Shown: positions 1 to 6,278 of the stretch, piece after piece
How positions within the stretch are numbered: position 1 is the first letter of the stretch
Layout of the letters: each line of letters begins with the position of its first letter
Source of the DNA: Planctomycetaceae bacterium
Lineage (GTDB): Bacteria; Planctomycetota; Planctomycetia; Pirellulales; UBA1268
Length of the DNA stretch: 19,389 bases
Assembly (NCBI GenBank): GCA_005789975.1
Contig: SXWC01000043.1
Span: 1 to 19,389 of the forward strand
Direction: 5' to 3'
Program-made: the position numbers and the translations under genes
Notes under the pieces: generated by a model
What the model was told of the DNA's origin: nothing
Databases searched by the model: none
Seen by the model: the letters and a program-made list of their open reading frames with translations, nothing else

Positions 1-30
1 CAGCTGCTCTGCCAATTGAGCTACGCTAGC
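1..30 (-). tRNA. tRNA, 5' part only (possibly tRNA-Thr)
   Basis: Read on the minus strand from position 30, the sequence gives a seven-base acceptor strand (GCTAGCG), T8-A9, a D-arm stem GCTC/GAGC with an AATTGGCA loop, and the first bases of the anticodon stem (GCTG). The window edge cuts the gene before the anticodon, so identity cannot be read. The D-arm and the GCTG anticodon-stem start resemble bacterial tRNA-Thr, but this is only a guess. Confidence 0.85.
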
Positions 31-56
31 GGCCGGTCAGAACCGCGAAACCTTGA

Positions 57-84
57 AGTGTACGGATTCGATCCGCCCCTGCAA
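57..84 (-). promoter_or_regulatory. Putative promoter of the left-edge tRNA
   Basis: On the minus strand, TTGCAG (79-84) and TACACT (57-62) are separated by 16 nt. This would start transcription about 20 nt before the tRNA 5' end at 30. Each box matches the sigma-70 consensus only partly (3/6 and 4/6). The same TACACT box precedes the other tRNA in this window. Confidence 0.35.
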
Positions 85-152
85 GACGGCCGATTTGGCC
101 CCGCACAGAGCCGCTTTTTCGCTGATTTCGCCCCCGGGGACGCTGATTTCAC

Positions 153-1337
153 TCACCCGAAGGCGAGTGCCATCATCGAAAAATCGTCGTTGAAGTCGTC
201 CCGGCCCGACAGACCCCGGACATGGTTCACCAGCGAGTCCATCGGGTTTTCAGGCCCCTGGGGGGCGGCGGCCAGCGTGGCCACGAACTCTTCAAACGCC
301 CACATCGACCCATCGGGCCGGCTGATCTCGAATGCCCCGTCGCTGTAGACAAAGAGCCTCGCGGCCGGCGGGACAGCGACCTCGTTCGACTCGAACTCCA
401 GCCCGTCCACCGCTCCGATGAGGGGCCCTTCCGAGCCGAGGCGGCGGGGCTTCGCACCGTCGGCGGTCATCAAGAGCGCCGGGGGATGGCCGCCGCCCGC
501 CCACCGCAGCGTGCGGCTGCCGCGGTGGAACACGCCATACCAGGCGGTGAAAAACATGTCGTTTTGCCGCTCCATCGGAAACGCCTTGTTGAGCGCCGCA
601 AGCACGGCCCCCGGGTCGTGGAAGTCGGTGGCGGGAAGGGCCTCGCTGCGGATCGCGTTGAGCGCCGACACGGAGAGCAGGGCCGCGCCCACGCCGTGGC
701 CGCAGACGTCGAGCAGGTAGACGGCGAAGTGGTCGGCGTCGAGATCGTGATAGCCGAAGGCATCACCGCCGAGAGCCGCCGATGGAATGAACCGCCAGTC
801 GGCCTGGATCGTGCCCTGCGACTGCGGGGGCGGCAGCAGCGACCGCACATACCGGGCGGCCGTGGCGATGTCGTTGGCCAGCACCTCGCGGCTCGCCTCG
901 AGGGCCGTGAAGGCTTCGTTGCGTTCCTGGAGGGCGACGTAGCCCCGCGAGTGATACCGCACGCGGGCGAGGATTTCGAGGCGGTCGGGCAGTTTCACCA
1001 CGTAGTCATTGGCCCCGATGGCAAAGGCCTCCGCCTTCACGGCAGGTTCCTCCTTCGTGGAGAGCACGATGATCGGCACGTCGTGAAACCGTTCATCGGC
1101 CCGGAACTGCCGCACGAGCGAGAGCCCGTCGATCTCGGGCATCACGAGGTCCTGGAGGATCACCGTGGGCCGCACTTCCGCGGCTTTTTCCAGGGCCGTG
1201 AGCGGCTCCCTGCAGTAGTGGAAGGAGATGCCTTCCTCGCCGGCGAGCATCCTCCGTACGGCCTCGCCGATGATCGGCTGGTCGTCGACGAGCAACACGG
1301 AAACGCCGTGGTGGACGGGGGATTTGACGGCGGTCAT
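153..1337 (-). CDS. Response regulator with PP2C/SpoIIE-type phosphatase output (RsbU-like)
   Basis: This 394-aa protein joins an N-terminal receiver domain (about residues 12-130) to a C-terminal PPM/SpoIIE serine phosphatase (about 175-394). The receiver has the acidic pair D18-D19, phospho-acceptor D63 in DLVMP, S93/T94 and K115. A helical linker (about 130-170) ends in RSLLPPP. The phosphatase shows GGDAFGY (D192), LDVCGHG (D210), AGGGHPPAL, YSDGAFE and a terminal DDFSMMAL, so the metal-binding acids look intact. The family usually dephosphorylates an anti-sigma-factor antagonist in a partner-switching pathway, with phosphorylation of the receiver controlling activity. No anti-sigma factor or antagonist lies in the window. 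The gene starts 101 nt after the stop of the upstream DUF2294 gene on the same strand and may belong to the csrA cluster. Domain calls are firm; the target is unknown. Confidence 0.93.
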   Translation of the reverse strand: MTAVKSPVHHGVSVLLVDDQPIIGEAVRRMLAGEEGISFHYCREPLTALEKAAEVRPTVILQDLVMPEIDGLSLVRQFRADERFHDVPIIVLSTKEEPAVKAEAFAIGANDYVVKLPDRLEILARVRYHSRGYVALQERNEAFTALEASREVLANDIATAARYVRSLLPPPQSQGTIQADWRFIPSAALGGDAFGYHDLDADHFAVYLLDVCGHGVGAALLSVSALNAIRSEALPATDFHDPGAVLAALNKAFPMERQNDMFFTAWYGVFHRGSRTLRWAGGGHPPALLMTADGAKPRRLGSEGPLIGAVDGLEFESNEVAVPPAARLFVYSDGAFEISRPDGSMWAFEEFVATLAAAPQGPENPMDSLVNHVRGLSGRDDFNDDFSMMALAFG

Positions 1338-1438
1338 GAGCCTGCGGTGATGGGCCGGGGCGAACAGGTCGTGAACGAGTCCGCGATGCTACCACAGCCC
1401 GCCGCCGGGCGGCCGCCGTGCGGTCCTTCGGGCCCTGT

Positions 1439-1897
1439 TCAGGGCCTCCGCTTGGCACGGCATGCGGGAGGCTCTTTGAGCGAGAAAACAAGCACCTCCT
1501 CGCCGGTGAGCGTCGAGATGTCGTGATGCACGCTCACGAGAGAAACGGCCGTGGCCGACTCCACGATCTCCTGCAGCCGTGGCCGTCCCGTGGCCACCAT
1601 GTGCGCCCGCACCTGCTTGAGAAGAGCGCGGCCGTTGCCGTTGTCGCCGGCATGACCGCCGGAGTTGGCCTGACCGTGCCTCTGCCCGTCTCCGTTTCCC
1701 CCGGCGGAGACCGCCATCGACGGCCTCGACGCCATCAGCTGCTGCTCCGCAGGCGTCAGCGCGCCCTGGAGCCGCACCACGAGGAGCGGACCGACGAGGT
1801 GCGCGTGGATATCACGTGGTCCCCGACCGATGAACTCCTGCTGAAACCGCGAGATGCCGTCGCAGACGGCCGCCTCGATTTCGCCCTGGGACTTCAT
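1439..1897 (-). CDS. DUF2294 (MpsC-like) domain protein, copy A
   Basis: This 152-aa protein begins MKSQGEIEAAVCD and shows the DUF2294 pattern: an N-terminal helix with FQQEFIGRGPRDIHAHL, then VVRLQGALTPAEQQL, and a C-terminal VSVHHDISTLTGEEVLVFSL. The family (Pfam PF10057 as I recall, also called MpsC) has no clear biochemical role. One member was named for a membrane-potential-generating locus in Staphylococcus. Between the two conserved halves (about residues 60-95) is a glycine/asparagine-rich low-complexity insert (NGDGQRHGQANSGGHAGDNGNG). The start lies 2 nt after the csrA stop, so the genes are almost certainly co-transcribed. Its first 13 residues are identical to those of the divergent copy at 3147, and the two genes are also close at DNA level, which points to duplication. 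Family membership is confident; function is not known. Confidence 0.85.
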   Translation of the reverse strand: MKSQGEIEAAVCDGISRFQQEFIGRGPRDIHAHLVGPLLVVRLQGALTPAEQQLMASRPSMAVSAGGNGDGQRHGQANSGGHAGDNGNGRALLKQVRAHMVATGRPRLQEIVESATAVSLVSVHHDISTLTGEEVLVFSLKEPPACRAKRRP

Positions 1898-1899
1898 GG

Positions 1900-2184
1900 T
1901 CAGCCGCCCGCCTGGCGACGGGCTCCCATCCTCGACGCGTTGGCGGCGAGTGGCTGAGCGGCCGCCTCGCCCTTGCCGACCGCCTGGCCATTCCCGTCGC
2001 CGTTGCCGTTGCAGATGCGGTCCCAGACCTCGCGGCGATGGATCGGCATCCGGGAGTCGGCCTCGAAACCGAGCCGGACCCGCCCCCCCTCGATCTCCAG
2101 GACCGTGATCTCCAGGACGATCTGCATCTCGTCGGTCCGGCCGATGACGACGCTCTCACGATTCTTTCTTGTCAGCACCAACAT
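1900..2184 (-). CDS. csrA: Carbon storage regulator CsrA with C-terminal extension
   Basis: This 94-aa protein begins MLVLTRKNRESVVIG and continues through ITVLEIEGGRVRLGFEA and MPIHRREVWDRI, the full CsrA/RsmA fold in about 57 residues. The RNA-binding residues L4, R6 and R50 (equivalent to R44 of E. coli CsrA) are present. CsrA binds GGA motifs in mRNA leaders and usually blocks ribosome access. Residues about 58-94 are an extra low-complexity tail starting NGNGDGNG; typical CsrA proteins are 60-80 aa. The gene sits between two DUF2294 genes: 46 nt after the first, 2 nt before the second. No FliW or flagellar gene is nearby. The ATG at 2184 is preceded by a GAGGAAGG Shine-Dalgarno that itself contains GGA, which suggests autoregulation. 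Confidence 0.95.
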   Translation of the reverse strand: MLVLTRKNRESVVIGRTDEMQIVLEITVLEIEGGRVRLGFEADSRMPIHRREVWDRICNGNGDGNGQAVGKGEAAAQPLAANASRMGARRQAGG

Positions 2185-2230
2185 GGTTCACCTTCCTCAT
2201 GTGTTGCGGGTCCCTCCTCGTAGAATCCAC
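2185..2230 (-). promoter_or_regulatory. csrA ribosome-binding region with three GGA motifs (possible autoregulatory site)
   Basis: In the 46-nt spacer before csrA, the minus strand reads two purine-rich blocks, GAGGAGGGA and GAGGAAGG. GGA cores lie at 2194-2196, 2211-2213 and 2215-2217. The block nearest csrA is the Shine-Dalgarno. CsrA proteins classically bind GGA over the Shine-Dalgarno together with a second upstream site, so autorepression is plausible. It has not been shown. Confidence 0.45.
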
Positions 2231-2692
2231 TCACCGGCGGACGGCTCCATTGCCGCCCGCCATGATCGATGCATTGGCCTGCAGGTGGGCGTTCACCGGC
2301 ACCCCCAAGGCGGGCAGCCCCGGCCCCAGCAGAAACAGGTCAACCGCCGGCTGGGTGGTCAGCGTCTTGAGCACGCTGCCGGTCTGCGTGTCCACGTGCG
2401 CGATGGCGCCACGGAGCTCCACGCCCGTCCGCTGGCGGATCTGCCGCAGCAGCGAGTCGAGCGTGTTGTCGAAGAGGTAGCGGTGAAACTCGCGGACCTT
2501 CCTCGCGCCCTCCGCGTCGCCGGCGATGCGCCGCTCGGTGCGTGAAAATGGCTCGTGCAGGTGCACGACCATCCAGTCGTCCTCCGCCACCACGCTGACA
2601 CTCGTCGGCGCGCGGCCCAGGAGCACGTGTTCGAAACTGGCGGCGACGTGGGCCACCGTGCGAGCGAGTCTTTCCGACGCGATTGTTTTCAT
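2231..2692 (-). CDS. DUF2294 (MpsC-like) domain protein, divergent copy B
   Basis: This 153-aa protein begins MKTIASERLARTVAHVAAS. It keeps the DUF2294 layout: FEHVLLGRAPTSVSVV aligns with the RGP region of the other copies, then WMVVHLHEPFSRTERRIAG, then GVELRGAIAHVDTQTGSVLKTL in place of the VHHDISTLTGEE segment. About 30 extra residues follow at the C-terminus. It is clearly more diverged than copies A and C. It is the first gene of the csrA cluster, starting 40 nt after an intrinsic terminator in its leader. No strong Shine-Dalgarno is visible immediately before the ATG, so the exact start is moderately secure. Assignment rests on the shared pattern and on the two clear family members beside it. 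Function is unknown. Confidence 0.72.
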   Translation of the reverse strand: MKTIASERLARTVAHVAASFEHVLLGRAPTSVSVVAEDDWMVVHLHEPFSRTERRIAGDAEGARKVREFHRYLFDNTLDSLLRQIRQRTGVELRGAIAHVDTQTGSVLKTLTTQPAVDLFLLGPGLPALGVPVNAHLQANASIMAGGNGAVRR

Positions 2693-2731
2693 CGTGGCGA
2701 TGCCGGTGCCTCGGGGTGCCGCAGGGAAACA

Positions 2732-2782
2732 AAAAAAGCCGGCGGGAAAGAAGGCCCGAAGGCTTTCTCTCTCGCCGGCTTA
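2732..2782 (-). terminator. Intrinsic terminator in the csrA-cluster leader
   Basis: On the minus strand, perfect 9-bp arms AAGCCGGCG (2774-2782) and CGCCGGCTT (2737-2745) enclose a partly paired interior containing GCC-TTCG-GGC. The downstream arm runs straight into a T-rich tract ending near 2732. It points into the DUF2294-csrA cluster, 40 nt before the first start codon at 2692. No T-tract follows in the plus direction, so it acts on minus-strand transcripts. Confidence 0.82.
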
Positions 2783-2898
2783 CGCTGCGACGGACCTCCC
2801 GGCTCATGCCGGACTGCCCCTCGACCCGTCTTCCGATCGTTGGTGGTGCTTTTTCCTCGGCCGCGAGCGGTGTTTTCACCGTTCCCGTCGTCGGAACG
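2732..2898 (-). ncRNA. Structured leader RNA or small RNA upstream of the csrA cluster
   Basis: A minus-strand promoter at 2905-2932 would start an RNA near 2898, and the terminator ends it near 2732, giving about 167 nt. Small perfect hairpins lie in a row: GTTCC/GGAAC (2881-2897), GGTG-AAAA-CACC (2869-2880), CTCG-CGGC-CGAG (2856-2867), CCGGC-ATGA-GCCGG (2800-2813), then the terminator. Four GGA triplets occur, some between hairpins. I see no protein gene that fits; an arginine-rich frame starting at the ATG in the 2805-2808 loop, with GAGGGG upstream, could be a leader peptide. It matches no riboswitch class I recognise. It may be a terminating small RNA, an attenuator, or a CsrA-binding leader. 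Confidence 0.55.
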
Positions 2899-2904
2899 CC
2901 CGGG

Positions 2905-2932
2905 ATTATATTTGGGTGTTTGGGTAACGCAA
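2905..2932 (-). promoter_or_regulatory. Sigma-70-type promoter of the csrA-cluster leader
   Basis: The minus strand carries a perfect TATAAT (2905-2910) and a TTGCGT -35 box (2927-2932), spaced by 16 nt. An inverted repeat GTTCC-N7-GGAAC (2881-2897) sits across the expected start site and could be an operator or the first RNA hairpin. No other promoter is visible between the terminator and the first gene, so the cluster probably depends on readthrough from this one. Confidence 0.65.
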
Positions 2933-2964
2933 GCAGATTTTTCCGATTCGCTTTCCCGTCAACG

Positions 2965-3019
2965 AAAGTGTGGTGCCCGCCGTTCGCCGACACTTTGTCG
3001 GTGACGTTCAACGGCGAAC
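2965..3019. promoter_or_regulatory. Cluster of inverted repeats in the divergent intergenic region
   Basis: Three small inverted repeats overlap here: AAAGTGT (2965-2971) with ACACTTT (2990-2996), CGACA-CTT-TGTCG (2988-3000), and GTTCGCCG (2982-2989) with CGGCGAAC (3012-3019). They lie between the two divergent DUF2294 transcription units. They may be operator sites or folds in the plus-strand leader. No known operator is recognised. Confidence 0.3.
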
Positions 3020-3096
3020 ATTCGCTCTCTTCATACGGACTGCTCGCCATTTCGCCTCATGCTCGGCGGCCGGTTCTTCCGAAACTTTCTCTCAGC

Positions 3097-3131
3097 AACA
3101 AGACCCCCTCCTGAAGGGGGTGCGTCTTGTT
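3097..3131 (+). promoter_or_regulatory. Hairpin over the ribosome-binding region of DUF2294 copy C
   Basis: AACAAGAC (3097-3104) pairs perfectly with GTCTTGTT (3124-3131), and CCCCT (3105-3109) pairs with AGGGG (3115-3119) inside it. The right arm holds the G-rich stretch GAAGGGGG that could act as a Shine-Dalgarno, and the hairpin ends 15 nt before the ATG at 3147. A second G-run (3132-3139) lies just after it. The fold could hide the ribosome-binding site. No T-tract follows, so it is not a terminator. Confidence 0.5.
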
Positions 3132-3146
3132 GGGGGGGGCCGCGTC

Positions 3147-3533
3147 ATGAAGTCGCAAGGCGAGATCGAAGCCGCTGTCTGTGATGCGGTGTCGCGGTTT
3201 CAGCAGGAGTTCATGGGCCGCGGACCGCGCAACGTCCACGCCCACCTCGTGGACAACAGGCTGTTCGTGCACATGGATGGCGTGCTGACCGCCGCCGAGC
3301 AGCGGCTGCTGGCGGGCCGCGGCGACGGCGGCGACAGCGGCGCGAGCCTGCTGAAGCAGCTCCGCAGCCGGCTCGTGACCGCCGGGCGGACGGTTCTCGA
3401 CTCGTTGGTCCGCGATGCAGCCGGCTCGCTGCCCGTCAACCTGCACCACGACATCAGTCCGGTCACCGGCGAGGAGGTGATCGTGATCACGCTGGCCGCC
3501 GCCCCGCAGTGCCGGGACCGCAAAAAACGCTGA
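3147..3533 (+). CDS. DUF2294 (MpsC-like) domain protein, copy C
   Basis: This 128-aa protein begins MKSQGEIEAAVCD, identical to copy A for 13 residues. It continues FQQEFMGRGPRNVHAHL, LFVHMDGVLTAAEQRLL, a short GDGGDSG linker, then VNLHHDISPVTGEEVIVITL. It is the most compact of the three copies, close to a bare DUF2294 domain. The frame is open upstream to an ATG at 2970, but homology begins exactly at 3147 and the G-rich ribosome-binding region lies just before it, so 3147 is the better start. It is transcribed away from the csrA cluster and shares its intergenic region. Copies A and C look like a fairly recent duplication with inversion. Function is unknown. Confidence 0.88.
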   Translation: MKSQGEIEAAVCDAVSRFQQEFMGRGPRNVHAHLVDNRLFVHMDGVLTAAEQRLLAGRGDGGDSGASLLKQLRSRLVTAGRTVLDSLVRDAAGSLPVNLHHDISPVTGEEVIVITLAAAPQCRDRKKR

Positions 3534-3803
3534 CCCTCGCAAACCGGTCGATCTACAACCAAGGTCCAGCGCAACCACATTGAGCACCGCCCCCAGTCGG
3601 TGGCCGAAGGCGTTCGGCCCATCGCTTCGCCGGCGGGCCGGGGATCCGGCGTGAACATCCCCGCCCGCCGGCGATTTTGCGGCGTGAAGCGGCATGCCGG
3701 CCTGCGGTGCGGGCAGGCCGTTCGGCAAACGGGTTGCACGATTCCGCGTGGCGGCGTTGAATCGGGGCGACGAAACCAGCCCGATGACCGGCGGAGAACA
3801 GCG

Positions 3804-5450
3804 ATGGCGACCGACAACAAGCGGCCGGCACGGACGGCTCCCAGGGAGACGATCCCCGCGGCCATCGAGGGCCTCGGCGTCTTTTACCTCGGCCAGAAGA
3901 TCGATCAGGACAGCGGCACGCCGTCGGGCGAACCGCTGCTCGTCGATGCCAAGCGACTGACCACGCATGCCGTCTGCGTCGGCATGACGGGCAGCGGCAA
4001 GACGGGCCTGCTGATCGGACTGATCGAGGAGGCGGCGCTCGACGGCATCCCGACGCTCGTCATCGATCCCAAGGGGGATCTGGCCAACGTCCTGCTCTCG
4101 TTTCCAAACCTCGCCCCGTCCGACTTCCTCCCGTGGCTCGAACCGGAGGCGGCGAAGCGCGACGGAGTCACGCTGGAGGAACTGGCCGAGCGGACGGCGA
4201 AAAAATGGTCGGACGGCCTGACGTCCAGCGGCCAGTCGGGCGACCGGATTCGCCGCCTGCACGAGGCCGCGGAGATGGCCGTCTATACGCCCGGCAGCCG
4301 CACCGGCCGCCCGCTCGCGATGCTCGGCAGCATCGAAGCCCCCGCCGCCGCGATCCTCGACGATCCCGAGGCCCGCCGTGAACGCATCGAGTCGCTCGTG
4401 TCGGCGATTCTCGCGCTGGTCGGCATCGACGGCGAGCCGGGCCGCAGCAGGGAGCACGTGCTCCTTTCCACGATCGTCGACGCCCTGTGGAAGAGCGGCC
4501 AGCAGATCGATTTCGGCACGCTCGTGCGGGCGATTCCCGCGCCGCCGATCGAGCGGGTGGGCTTCCTCGACCTGGAAAACTTCTTCCCGGCAGGGGAACG
4601 GTTCCAGCTCGCCAGTCGCCTCAACACGATCGCCGCGGCGCCCGGCTTCGAGGCCTGGCTCGACGGTGAGCCACTCGACATCGGCCGCCTGCTCTGGACC
4701 GCCGACGGCCGGCCCCGGGTCGCGGTGGTGTCGATCGCCCACCTCGCCGACGCCCAGCGGATGGCGTTCGTCACGCTCCTCGCCGGGGCGACGGTGTCAT
4801 GGATGCGCGGGCAGGGGGGCACGTCGTCGCTGAAGGCGATGTTCCTGATGGACGAGGTCTTCGGCTACGTGCCGCCGACCGCCAACCCGCCGAGCAAGAC
4901 CCCCATCCTGACGCTCATGAAGCAGGCGCGAGCCTACGGCCTCGGCGTCGTGCTCGCCACGCAGAATCCCGTCGATCTCGACTACAAGGGCCTCTCCAAC
5001 GCGGGCCTCTGGTTTCTCGGGCGGCTGCAGACGGCCCGGGACAAGGCACGTGTTCTCGACGGACTCGAGGGCGCGGCCCAGACCGCCGGAGGCTCGTTCG
5101 ACCGCGGCCGGCTCGACAAGCTCCTCTCCGGCCTCGAGCAACGCCGCTTCCTCATGCACAGCGTGCACGGCGACGAGGAGACGCTCTTCCAGAGCCGTTG
5201 GACGATGGCGTATCTCCGCGGGCCCTTGCTCCGCGACGAGATCCGGCGGCTGACATCACGGGTGGCGGGCACTGCGTCGGAGCCTCCCGTGGCCGCACGT
5301 CCGCACGAGGCCGCACGGCCGCGAGGCGGCCCGCGGCCCATCCTGCCGCCGGGTGTCCGCGAGGTCTTTCTCGCGCCCCCGGGGCTGGTGCCGGTCGAGG
5401 CGACGATCCGCTACGAGCCGGCGATCCTCGGCAGGGCCCGCGTCCGCTAG
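3804..5450 (+). CDS. HerA/FtsK-like P-loop ATPase, N-terminal part ending at an in-frame TAG
   Basis: This 548-aa product carries Walker A GMTGSGKT (residues 60-67), VIDPKGD, a Walker B segment AMFLMDEVFG (D350-E351) and the motif ATQNP (385-389). Together these place it among the HerA/VirB4/FtsK-like ATP-binding proteins (DUF87/DUF853 type). Such proteins are hexameric DNA or protein translocases; the substrate here is unknown. The ATG at 3804 follows GGCGGAG and is the natural start. The reading frame stops at TAG (5448-5450, codon 549) after RARVR, yet the same frame stays open and conserved-looking to 6278. The full-length form would be about 824 aa. The break may be a real mutation, readthrough or a sequence error. 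The 270 nt before the gene hold no other recognisable feature. Confidence 0.85.
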   Translation: MATDNKRPARTAPRETIPAAIEGLGVFYLGQKIDQDSGTPSGEPLLVDAKRLTTHAVCVGMTGSGKTGLLIGLIEEAALDGIPTLVIDPKGDLANVLLSFPNLAPSDFLPWLEPEAAKRDGVTLEELAERTAKKWSDGLTSSGQSGDRIRRLHEAAEMAVYTPGSRTGRPLAMLGSIEAPAAAILDDPEARRERIESLVSAILALVGIDGEPGRSREHVLLSTIVDALWKSGQQIDFGTLVRAIPAPPIERVGFLDLENFFPAGERFQLASRLNTIAAAPGFEAWLDGEPLDIGRLLWTADGRPRVAVVSIAHLADAQRMAFVTLLAGATVSWMRGQGGTSSLKAMFLMDEVFGYVPPTANPPSKTPILTLMKQARAYGLGVVLATQNPVDLDYKGLSNAGLWFLGRLQTARDKARVLDGLEGAAQTAGGSFDRGRLDKLLSGLEQRRFLMHSVHGDEETLFQSRWTMAYLRGPLLRDEIRRLTSRVAGTASEPPVAARPHEAARPRGGPRPILPPGVREVFLAPPGLVPVEATIRYEPAILGRARVR

Positions 5451-6278
5451 TCCAAGCCGACGGCGGGGATCGAAGTCGATCGCGAGGTCTTCTGCCTGGC
5501 GCCGGCGGGCGACTCGCTCGGCGAATCGGCCTGGGAGTCGGCCGAGCAGTTTGCGGAGACGCCGCACCTCGAGCCGGCGCCGCGGACGGGGGAGTTCGCG
5601 CCGCTGCCGGCGGCGCTCTCCGGCCCGCGGGGCTACGCGACGCTCGCGGCCTCGCTGAAAAGCCATCTCGGTCGCACATCGAAGCTCTCCGCCTTCTCGG
5701 CCCCGGCGATCGGGGCCGTGTCGCGACCGGACGAGTCGGAGGGGGAGTTCCGGGTGCGGATCGCCCACCGCGTCAAGGAGTGGCGCGACGAGCAGATCGA
5801 GAAGGTCCGCGACAAGCAGGCGGCGAAACTCGCCGCCCTCACCGACAAGATCGATCGGGCCCGGCAGAAGGTCGAACGAGAAAAGTCGGAGGCCAAAAAC
5901 CAGTCGCTGCAGACCTACGTTTCGATCGGCACGGCCGTGCTCGGCGCCCTGCTCGGCCGCAGGAAGGCGAGCGCCACCACGATCGGTCGGGCCGCCAGTT
6001 CGATGCGGTCGGCCAGCCGCGCCGCGCGGCAGCAGGCCGATGTCGCCCATGCCGAGGAGAGCCTGACGACGCTCGAGGAAAAGCGGCTGCTCCTGGAGCA
6101 GGAGATCGAGCAGGAGCTCGACCGCATCAGGCTCGAGTCGGGCCCCGATTCGCTCGCGCTGGAATCGATCGAGGTGCCGGCCAGGAAGACCGGCATCGCC
6201 GTCGATGAGGTGGTGCTCGCATGGGTGCCCGCCACGTCGCCGGCACGACAGCCGGCCGAGCGCGGGGTCTGGGGATGA
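5451..6278 (+). pseudogene. In-frame C-terminal continuation of the HerA/FtsK-like ATPase after the TAG
   Basis: Directly after the TAG, the same frame continues for 275 codons (SKPTAGIEVDREVFCLAP...) to TGA at 6276-6278 with no further break. It contains a charged coiled-coil segment (about 5740-5900), a short glycine/alanine-rich hydrophobic stretch (VSIGTAVLGALLGRR) and a second coiled coil (LTTLEEKRLLLEQEIEQEL). This arrangement is what I would expect as the C-terminal part of the same ATPase family. A GTG at 5718 could in principle start a separate 186-aa product, but no good Shine-Dalgarno precedes it. It ends in a four-base ATGA overlap with purU, which suggests the intact gene was translationally coupled to it. 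Confidence 0.7.

Noticed and set aside
120..150. Direct repeat CGCTGATTTC at 120-129 and 141-150
   Set aside because: Only two 10-bp copies flanking CCCCCGGGG; too little to claim a site.
1431..1446. GGCCCT-GTTC-AGGGCC hairpin at the stop of DUF2294 copy A
   Set aside because: The stem is real but there is no T-tract, and it overlaps coding sequence, so termination between this gene and the REC-PP2C gene cannot be claimed.
222..1526. 434-codon open frame on plus
   Set aside because: It lies antisense to the REC-PP2C gene, whose domains and motifs are unmistakable. Its own translation is arginine/glycine/histidine-rich without any motif, a typical GC-rich shadow.
2970..3146. In-frame upstream ATG for DUF2294 copy C
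   Set aside because: Family similarity begins at 3147, identical to the copy A start, and the intervening stretch looks like leader DNA.
3057..4742. 561-codon open frame on minus
   Set aside because: It is antisense to DUF2294 copy C and the ATPase, has no recognisable domain and a skewed composition.
5448..5450. Genome-wide recoding of TAG as a sense codon
   Set aside because: The decarboxylase gene at 16181 ends in TAG at its natural C-terminus, so TAG works as a stop here.
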